From a bacterium (lineage in GTDB: Bacteria; Krumholzibacteriota; Krumholzibacteriia; LZORAL124-64-63), in NCBI GenBank assembly GCA_030635025.1, contig DAOVZQ010000078.1:1-8818 (forward strand): a stretch of 8,818 nt of DNA, read 5' to 3'. Shown in pieces: positions 1 through 4,358 of this stretch (position 1 is its first letter; each line of letters opens with the position of its first letter). A model generated the notes under the pieces. The model made no database searches and was not told where the DNA came from. It saw only the letters and a list, made by a program, of their open reading frames with translations. The translations under genes and the position numbers were made by a program.

Positions 1-2
1 AC

Positions 3-722
3 ATCAAGGACGGTGAAGAGGTCCTGGTCGAGGAATTCGACGCCGACGCCAACGACGAACGCGTCCTGAAGATCGACGGCGAACACATGATCGTCATCAA
101 GGGCGACGACGACGATTGCCACTACGATATCCACGACGGCAACGTCTGGTTCCAGGGCGACGGCGACGAAGACTTCGTCTTCGTGAGCGGCGACCACGAC
201 ATGACCTGGGCCGAAGCGGGCGGCGCCTACCTGGGTGTCCAGCTCTCGGATCTGAGCGACGATCAGGCCGACTACTTCGAGGTCAAGAACGGCGAGGGCG
301 CCCTGATCACCGACGTCGTCGACGAATCCCCCGCAGCCGAGGCCGGCTTCAAGATCTACGACATCATCGTGAAGATCGACGACGCCGATATCGAAGACGC
401 CGGAACCGCCGTGAAGGCCGTTCGCGATCACGAAAAAGGAGACGAGGTCAAAGTGACCGTCCTACGCAAGGGCAAGAAAAAGACCCTCAAGGCCACCCTG
501 GACGAGCATGACATACACGGGTACTTGTCAGGCGCTGGCCATACTCCCAACGTGTTCATGAAGCAATTGCAGGGCATGGGCGGCCACGGCAAGACCCTGA
601 AACTCCACCGCGACCACTTGACGACACACGGCTCCGCGGCCCATGATGAATTGGATAACCTGCGCGCCGACGTCGAGGAGCTGCGCGCCATGCTGGAGGA
701 GTTGAAGACCGACAAGAACTGA
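3..722 (+). CDS. PDZ-domain protein, Asp-rich, 5' end missing
   Basis: The reading frame is open from the first full codon at position 3, so the ATG at 87 is internal and the true start lies upstream of the window. The visible 239 residues begin with an extremely acidic stretch (DDDD and repeated DGD/GDE patterns). A PDZ domain follows (about nt 219-504), with the carboxylate-loop-like GAYLGVQL, then ITDVVDESPAAEAGF and DIIVKIDD, the usual order in HtrA/DegP-type and protease-associated PDZ domains. The C-terminus carries a short Leu/Glu heptad stretch (DELDNLRADVEELRAMLEEL) that looks like a coiled coil and may mediate oligomerisation. PDZ domains bind C-terminal peptides or unfolded segments; no protease domain is visible here, though one could lie upstream. 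It precedes the propeller gene by 55 nt on the same strand. Export is inferred from the family and neighbours, since the N-terminus is not seen. Confidence 0.85.
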   Translation: MKDGEEVLVEEFDADANDERVLKIDGEHMIVIKGDDDDCHYDIHDGNVWFQGDGDEDFVFVSGDHDMTWAEAGGAYLGVQLSDLSDDQADYFEVKNGEGALITDVVDESPAAEAGFKIYDIIVKIDDADIEDAGTAVKAVRDHEKGDEVKVTVLRKGKKKTLKATLDEHDIHGYLSGAGHTPNVFMKQLQGMGGHGKTLKLHRDHLTTHGSAAHDELDNLRADVEELRAMLEELKTDKN

Positions 723-753
723 TCTTCAACACGACTTGCATGACCTATTCGAA

Positions 754-775
754 GCCCCAACCCCATATGGGGGGC
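754..775 (+). promoter_or_regulatory. Palindrome CCCCATATGGGG overlapping the propeller gene's G-rich ribosome-binding site
   Basis: A perfect 12-bp palindrome lies at 761-772, and its right arm runs into the G-run (769-774) that is the only Shine-Dalgarno-like sequence before the ATG at 778. A second C-run at 754-758 (GCCCC) could pair with 771-775 instead. In RNA either pairing would hide the ribosome-binding site. Whether this is a regulatory hairpin, a protein-binding site or chance in GC-rich DNA cannot be told from one sequence. Confidence 0.35.
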
Positions 776-777
776 AC

Positions 778-1977
778 ATGTTGACCGTTCGAACATTGTT
801 GACGACGGCGCTCGCAATCGCGAGCGCCGTTTCCCTGTGCATCGCCGAAGACGAGATCCCGTGCGTGCACAACACCGCGCCGGCCGAAGCCGACACGGCC
901 CACTACGAGTTGCAGGAAGTCTGGCGCGCGGGAGGTTTTGCCGGTGACGTACTCATCGGGCAGATCGCCGACGCGATCGGCGACGAGCAGGGACGCTCGT
1001 ACCTGCTCGATGCTCAACTCCATCAGATCCAGATTTTCGACGCCGACGGCACCCACCTAGACACCATCGGCCGCGAAGGCGAGGGCCCCGGGGAGTTCGC
1101 CAATCCATACGGCCTCTGCTGGTGGGACGAAGGCGTGATCGCTGTGGCCGCCGGCCGTATCGGGGCCCTGGACATCATCGACACCACCGGCGAGCCGGTC
1201 GACACTCTTGTCATGGTCGACGAGAATGGTGAGCGAATCATGTTGGGCTTCGACGGATGCTGGATCATGGGTGACGCCGTGGTCCTCTCGGGCAACATGG
1301 GCACCGGCACCGAGAACGGAGTCCGAAGCGAACAGGTCGTCAGTCTCTTCGGCCGCGATGGCGGGCGGTTGGTCCGATTGCTGGAACTCATCGACGAACG
1401 CCCCCTGTTCCCGTTCGTCTTCAACGAAGCCACCGGTACGGCCCCCTGGAGCCAATGGGCCATCCAAGACGGGCTCCTTTACGTCGCGACACAAAGAAAC
1501 AGCTACGAAATAACGGCTTACGACGCCAGCGGCCAGGCGAAGCTGTGTTTCTCACGCGATTACGAGACCCGGGAACGGAGCGAAGAAACCATCGAGACGC
1601 TCCGGAATCGATTGCTCGCGCAGGTCGCCGACATCTTTCCCGACGCAACCGTAACCTTCATGAACAGCGACAAGGACATATCGCTGATCCAGGCCGCTCA
1701 CGACGGCAATCTGTGGGTGTTGAACAGCCACGGCAGCCACGTAGAAAGCGAAGACGTTCTCCACGTCTACGACGTCTTCGACACCGGTGGCCGTTGGCTA
1801 CGCTGCGCAGAAGTACGGGATCCGCATCCCGAATCCTGGAAAGGACTGACCGTCCTGCCCGGCAACCGGATTCTGCGCCGCGTCCTGCTGGACGAGAACG
1901 GCGGCGTGCATGGAGACGAGTCCGACGCCGAGACCGAGAACGGCGTCATCTGCTACGAATTGGTTCGACGAGACTGA
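778..1977 (+). CDS. Secreted 6-bladed beta-propeller protein
   Basis: I place the start at ATG 778 rather than the in-frame ATG 736. It has a G-run 3 nt upstream and gives a clean signal peptide: M-L-T-V-R, a hydrophobic core rich in Leu/Ala, and a likely cleavage after about residue 20 (SLCIA|EDE). The 399-aa product resembles 6-bladed beta-propeller/NHL-like proteins. Mature residues include LQEVWRAGG, then QGRSYLLDAQLHQIQIFD and the NHL-type signature GREGEGPGEFANPYGL at about 98-113, followed by further blade-like repeats to the end. In this family the propeller is usually a binding scaffold rather than an enzyme; no catalytic residues can be assigned. It lies between the PDZ protein and the small TTG-start membrane protein, with no terminator seen on either side, so one transcript is likely. 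A perfect hairpin lies within the signal-peptide codons (805-830). Confidence 0.85.
   Translation: MLTVRTLLTTALAIASAVSLCIAEDEIPCVHNTAPAEADTAHYELQEVWRAGGFAGDVLIGQIADAIGDEQGRSYLLDAQLHQIQIFDADGTHLDTIGREGEGPGEFANPYGLCWWDEGVIAVAAGRIGALDIIDTTGEPVDTLVMVDENGERIMLGFDGCWIMGDAVVLSGNMGTGTENGVRSEQVVSLFGRDGGRLVRLLELIDERPLFPFVFNEATGTAPWSQWAIQDGLLYVATQRNSYEITAYDASGQAKLCFSRDYETRERSEETIETLRNRLLAQVADIFPDATVTFMNSDKDISLIQAAHDGNLWVLNSHGSHVESEDVLHVYDVFDTGGRWLRCAEVRDPHPESWKGLTVLPGNRILRRVLLDENGGVHGDESDAETENGVICYELVRRD
805..830 (+). repeat. Perfect 11-bp inverted repeat with 4-nt loop inside signal-peptide codons
   Basis: The left arm ACGGCGCTCGC (805-815) is exactly complementary to GCGAGCGCCGT (820-830), with the loop AATC. 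It occupies codons 10-18 of the propeller gene, starting 27 nt after the start codon. The stem is GC-rich and should fold stably in the mRNA. No U-tract follows, so it is not an intrinsic terminator. Confidence 0.7.
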
Positions 1978-2034
1978 CCGCGACGATCGCGGCTCCCTCG
2001 CCGCACCGTCAACGGCGAGTGTGCGGGAGGGTTC

Positions 2035-2574
2035 TTGCGCAAGCTGCTCACACCTTGGCGCTGGCCGCTCAGTACGGCGGCCGCCCTGCTCCTGCTGCTT
2101 CTGCTGGCGGCGGGAGCGGCGCGATATTATCCCGCCGGCGACCTGTCCCGGCTCTACCCGTCCACGCCGAGAGCCTACCCCCTGGTCCTGATGGGCGAAG
2201 TCGTCGTCATCCCCGACGCTGAACTCGATCCCGCGCCCGAAGATAGTCCAGAGACACCTGAGCCCGACCCCACCCTCATACGCGAAATCTGGCGCAACTA
2301 CATCATCACCCTGACGGACGACGAAACCACCGGGCGGCCCCGCATCGAGTTGCCGCCCCTGCTCTCCTCGACCGCCGACCTCTCATTCTTCGTCGTGGCG
2401 GACACGTCGGCTGCGGCACGGCTTCTCTGGTCCGCGAGCCTGCAAAACGCATTGCGGGGAGACAGGCTCAGAGAGGGCCTGTTCGGCGATTATAGGCGGA
2501 AGGCCGGGGATTTCCAGTCGCGCAAAAAATCGATCTTCAACGAATCCTGGCTCGAGGACGCCGACCTGCGCTGA
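2035..2574 (+). CDS. Short membrane-anchored protein of unknown function (TTG start)
   Basis: No family is recognised. The frame upstream is open back to the stop of the propeller gene with no ATG or GTG, so TTG 2035 is the likely start. A G-rich Shine-Dalgarno (GGGAGGG, 2025-2031) ends 3 nt before it, which is rather close. The 179-aa product begins with basic residues (MRKLLTPWRW). One strongly hydrophobic segment follows at about 13-29 with a run of seven leucines, giving a signal anchor or uncleaved signal peptide. Next is an acidic, proline-rich linker (about 62-80, DPAPEDSPETPEPDP), then about 100 residues that probably form a small extracytoplasmic domain (REIWRNYIITLTDD, ELPPLLSS, DLSFFVVADTSAAARLLW). 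The basic C-terminal region (DYRRKAGDFQSRKKS) ends in an acidic tail. It sits 57 nt after the propeller gene and ends exactly against the convergent methyltransferase gene. Confidence 0.7.
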   Translation: MRKLLTPWRWPLSTAAALLLLLLLAAGAARYYPAGDLSRLYPSTPRAYPLVLMGEVVVIPDAELDPAPEDSPETPEPDPTLIREIWRNYIITLTDDETTGRPRIELPPLLSSTADLSFFVVADTSAAARLLWSASLQNALRGDRLREGLFGDYRRKAGDFQSRKKSIFNESWLEDADLR

Positions 2575-2577
2575 TCA
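2572..2577. other. Abutting convergent stop codons (TGATCA)
   Basis: The TGA of the plus-strand gene (2572-2574) and the TGA of the minus-strand methyltransferase (2577-2575) touch without an intervening base and form the palindrome TGATCA. There is no room for a terminator between the genes and none with a U-tract is seen nearby, so the two transcripts probably run into each other and overlap as antisense RNA. Confidence 0.9.
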
Positions 2578-3282
2578 GCGGCGTCGGTAGGCCATGACGC
2601 TGCCGCCGGGACGATCCGGATCGAAGGGCGCTCCCGCGAAATCCGCGTGATGGGCGACCAGTTCGAAACCGAGATCCGCGTGTAAAGCCAGGCTGTCGGC
2701 CGACCGTAACGGGTACAAGGTCTCTTCGCCGGCAAAGAGCGTGCGCCCCTCCTCCAGCAACCGTGTCCTGAAAGCCACCGAACGCGAGGAGATCTGCAGA
2801 TATTCCCGCTGGAAAACGACGCCATCGAGATCACGATCCGGGAAAGCATAGCTTCCACGCTCGAGCAGGGGATCCCAGTTGACGGTCTGCACGATCCAGG
2901 GGGCGCCGACGGGCATCTTGCCGTGCAGGGCCGTGAGCGCCGTACTCAGTCGGTCCCTGTCCAGATGGGCGGCGACGTTTCCCAGGCACAGGGCGCCGTC
3001 GAAGAAACCGGGCAGGATGGCCGCTTCGGCCATATCCAGATGATGGAATTCAGCGTCGGGATACTTGTCGCGGGCGGCGGCGATCATGTCATCGTCCAGG
3101 TCAAGACCCACCGCCTCGAACCCCGCCTCGGCCAGGCCTCCGCAGTAATGACCCGTTCCGCAACCCGCGTCCAGGATGCGGGCGGGTTGTGAAGGCAACT
3201 GTTCCAGCAGATAGGAGAACACCGCCTCGCGGAAGGGAAAAATGCGCTCGTAATGGGCAGCGAAATCCGAATAGAACGACAT
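2575..3282 (-). CDS. Class I SAM-dependent methyltransferase
   Basis: This 235-aa protein has the Rossmann-fold methyltransferase core. The N-terminal cap reads FYSDFAAHYERIFPF, the pattern of small-molecule methyltransferases of the Methyltransf_11/25 type. Motif I, the SAM-binding glycine loop, is LDAGCGTGHY at 37-46. An acidic residue after strand beta-2 (GLDLDDDM, Asp61) should bind the ribose, and HHLDMAE (Asp83) fits the adenine-contacting motif. CLGNVAAHLD follows as motif IV/post-IV. The C-terminal half (about 125-235) is the variable substrate-binding part, so the acceptor is unknown. The ATG at 3282 has a good Shine-Dalgarno, GGAGGG (3295-3290, minus strand), 8 nt upstream. The gene follows the CYTH gene by 3 nt and is the last of the minus-strand operon. 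Confidence 0.88.
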   Translation of the reverse strand: MSFYSDFAAHYERIFPFREAVFSYLLEQLPSQPARILDAGCGTGHYCGGLAEAGFEAVGLDLDDDMIAAARDKYPDAEFHHLDMAEAAILPGFFDGALCLGNVAAHLDRDRLSTALTALHGKMPVGAPWIVQTVNWDPLLERGSYAFPDRDLDGVVFQREYLQISSRSVAFRTRLLEEGRTLFAGEETLYPLRSADSLALHADLGFELVAHHADFAGAPFDPDRPGGSVMAYRRR

Positions 3283-3285
3283 GGC

Positions 3286-3795
3286 TCAGCCCTCCAGCAA
3301 ATCGATGTAGGCGCCTTGGACAAGATCGTTGTCTTCGACACCCAGTCGGGTCATCAGGTCGTGGGCCTCTGCTTCGCCCACCGTGATATCCTCATCCTCG
3401 CCGAGTACGACCTCCAATTCCATGAAGGTGCCCAGGCATTCCACTTCGTCCAGATGAATTCGCGTGCGTCCGGCCATGAACAGGCGACGGGTCTTGCGGA
3501 CTTCGCCCCGTATGCCCAGGGCTCCGGCCAGGGCGGCCTGCAGTGCGTCGGGGTCATCGACGGACACGATGCCGTAGTTCGAGGTCTTCGGTCCCGCGGT
3601 GTCGGTCCGTTCGTAGAAGATCAATTCGCTGCGATCCGGTGACAGGCGGCGGAGCTTGAGCCGGCCATGAGGCGCATCGAAAAAAGTATCCGCCTGGACG
3701 ATGACCTCGGGTTCGGTGCCGGCGATCTCCATGGCGCGCCGGACGAACCCGGCCTCGTCGCTGACACGGGCCTTGATTTCCACATTACGCTTCAT
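3286..3795 (-). CDS. CYTH-domain protein (class IV adenylate cyclase / triphosphatase-like)
   Basis: This 169-aa protein matches the CYTH fold, a triphosphate tunnel enzyme that binds triphosphate substrates with metal ions through alternating charged beta-strands. The signature starts at residue 4 as N-V-E-I-K-A-R, so the first Glu of the classical ExExK motif is Asn, a variant I associate with short proteins annotated as class IV adenylate cyclase. Further tunnel residues are visible: QADTFFDAPHGRLKLRR (34-50), LIFYERTD (58-65), RKTRRLF (100-106), TRIHLDEVECLG (111-122) and the paired acids in FMELEV (124-129). The start at ATG 3795 is preferred: it has a G-run 6 nt upstream, while ATG 3801 abuts that run and the first ATG (3942) adds 49 residues unlike the family. 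It overlaps the upstream membrane-protein gene by 11 nt. The actual activity (cyclase, thiamine triphosphatase, inorganic triphosphatase) cannot be told from sequence. Confidence 0.85.
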   Translation of the reverse strand: MKRNVEIKARVSDEAGFVRRAMEIAGTEPEVIVQADTFFDAPHGRLKLRRLSPDRSELIFYERTDTAGPKTSNYGIVSVDDPDALQAALAGALGIRGEVRKTRRLFMAGRTRIHLDEVECLGTFMELEVVLGEDEDITVGEAEAHDLMTRLGVEDNDLVQGAYIDLLEG

Positions 3796-4177
3796 GTCCA
3801 TCCCCCCATGCCATTGGAACCGCGGCTCCCGGTCGATTAATGGCGACCAGAAAGAACAGGGCGCCCGCCCCATAAGCCACCGCATCCAGGGGATCAGCCG
3901 TATAGGCGACATCGACGACGGGCAATCCCAGTTCGAAAGCAATCGTGATCAACAGCCACGCCGCCGTCACGTGGATTCCGGGCAACACGAAGCGGTCGTC
4001 GCGAACACGCAGGCCGCGATGCACCGCCAGAACAACGGACAAGATCAACGGCAGACAAAGCAGGTCATCCAGCCAGGCGTCGGCCCAAAACAACCTCACA
4101 CCCAGCGCCAGCGCCGCCTGATGCAGACCGAACAGCGCGAGCATGGGAGCGATCAGTCGCCAGCGGAGCGATCCCAC
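3785..4177 (-). CDS. Small multi-pass membrane protein (resembles 'magnesium citrate secondary transporter' family proteins)
   Basis: This 130-aa protein begins at GTG 4177, 4 nt after the stop of the small ORF upstream. It has about four hydrophobic segments (roughly residues 8-28, 38-52, 67-86 and 97-115). The pattern LHQ, then D-A-W-L-D-D-L-L-C-L-P-L-I-L, then FELGLPV, YTADPLDAVAYGAGALFF resembles short Bacteroidetes membrane proteins that I remember under the name magnesium citrate secondary transporter. That name is almost certainly over-reaching for so small a protein, so I do not assign transport. The conserved acidic residues inside or beside the helices (WLDD, FE, TADPLD) hint at ion or head-group binding, but this is a guess. 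An AAGG about 9 nt upstream lies within the last codons of the small ORF and would couple their translation. Confidence 0.72.
   Translation of the reverse strand: MGSLRWRLIAPMLALFGLHQAALALGVRLFWADAWLDDLLCLPLILSVVLAVHRGLRVRDDRFVLPGIHVTAAWLLITIAFELGLPVVDVAYTADPLDAVAYGAGALFFLVAINRPGAAVPMAWGDGHEA
3802..3807 (-). promoter_or_regulatory. G-run ribosome-binding site that decides the CYTH start
   Basis: On the minus strand GGGGGG (3807-3802) stands directly before ATG 3801 and 6 nt before ATG 3795. Normal Shine-Dalgarno spacing therefore favours ATG 3795, which also gives the family's usual N-terminus (MKRNVEIK). Confidence 0.5.
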
Positions 4178-4181
4178 GGCG

Positions 4182-4268
4182 TCAGACCTTCAGGGCGGCC
4201 ACGATGGCGACCACCGCAGCCAGAGTCAGCAAGGTGGTGCCCAATCCATCATTCCAGGTCGTTTTCAT
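4182..4268 (-). CDS. Small ORF, 28-aa single-helix membrane peptide
   Basis: Reading the minus strand from ATG 4268 gives a 28-residue peptide with a polar start (MKTTWNDG), one hydrophobic helix (TLLTLAAVVAIVAAL) and K-V at the end, then TGA at 4184-4182. A Shine-Dalgarno GGAG lies 8 nt before the ATG. Its penultimate and last codons (AAG GTC) supply the AAGG that precedes the GTG start of the 130-aa membrane protein, and only 4 nt separate stop from start, so translation is probably coupled. It is the first gene of the minus-strand operon and may be a helper subunit of the membrane protein or simply a leader. It is too short for usual gene finders. The Shine-Dalgarno, the hydrophobic pattern and the tight spacing support it; only conservation would prove it. 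Confidence 0.55.
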   Translation of the reverse strand: MKTTWNDGLGTTLLTLAAVVAIVAALKV

Positions 4269-4358
4269 GGCTCATTCTCCGTCAATCCCGCTGGTGATCG
4301 CCGACAAGGGGCGCTATGCTCGACTGGACACCGATACGATACACCAAGGAGGTCCGTC
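4269..4358. promoter_or_regulatory. Divergent intergenic region with promoters for both directions
   Basis: These 90 nt separate the starts of the minus-strand operon and the plus-strand SppA gene, so each needs a promoter here or inside the other gene. On the plus strand TATGCT (4315-4320) could be a -10 element, but the matching -35 (TGGTGA, 4292-4297, 17-nt spacer) is poor. TACGAT (4335-4340) is an alternative. No convincing pair was found on the minus strand. The assignment rests on geometry more than on motifs. Confidence 0.35.
4346..4353 (+). promoter_or_regulatory. Strong Shine-Dalgarno deciding the TTG start of SppA
   Basis: AAGGAGGT is a near-perfect anti-16S match, 5 nt before TTG 4359. 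The codons after it immediately encode a signal peptide. This outweighs the upstream in-frame ATG at 4143, which would add 72 residues without membrane or domain character. Confidence 0.85.

Noticed and set aside
736..777. ATG 736 as start of the propeller gene
   Set aside because: It would put 14 polar residues ahead of a good signal peptide and lacks a ribosome-binding site. ATG 778 fits better.
1455..2222. 255-aa Arg-rich open frame on the plus strand
   Set aside because: It is a shifted frame of the propeller gene continuing into the next gene. The Arg/Pro-rich composition is typical of a frame shadow in GC-rich DNA.
2578..2603. Stem at the convergent junction as a bidirectional terminator
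   Set aside because: It has only eight pairs including a G-U, a 10-nt loop, lies within methyltransferase codons and has no U-tract on either strand.
3796..3942. ATG 3942 as start of the CYTH gene
   Set aside because: The extra 49 residues are a frame shadow of the overlapping membrane-protein gene. Family members begin close to the NVEIKAR motif.
3701..4297. 198-aa open frame on the plus strand across the CYTH and membrane-protein genes
   Set aside because: It is antisense to two genes with recognisable family patterns. The Gln/Arg/Ser-rich product has no hydrophobic or domain structure.
4143..4358. Upstream extension of the SppA frame from ATG 4143
   Set aside because: The added 72 residues are low-complexity Gln/Ser/Arg-rich, run antisense through the minus-strand small ORF and membrane-protein start, and lack a Shine-Dalgarno. 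TTG 4359 has a near-perfect one plus a signal peptide.
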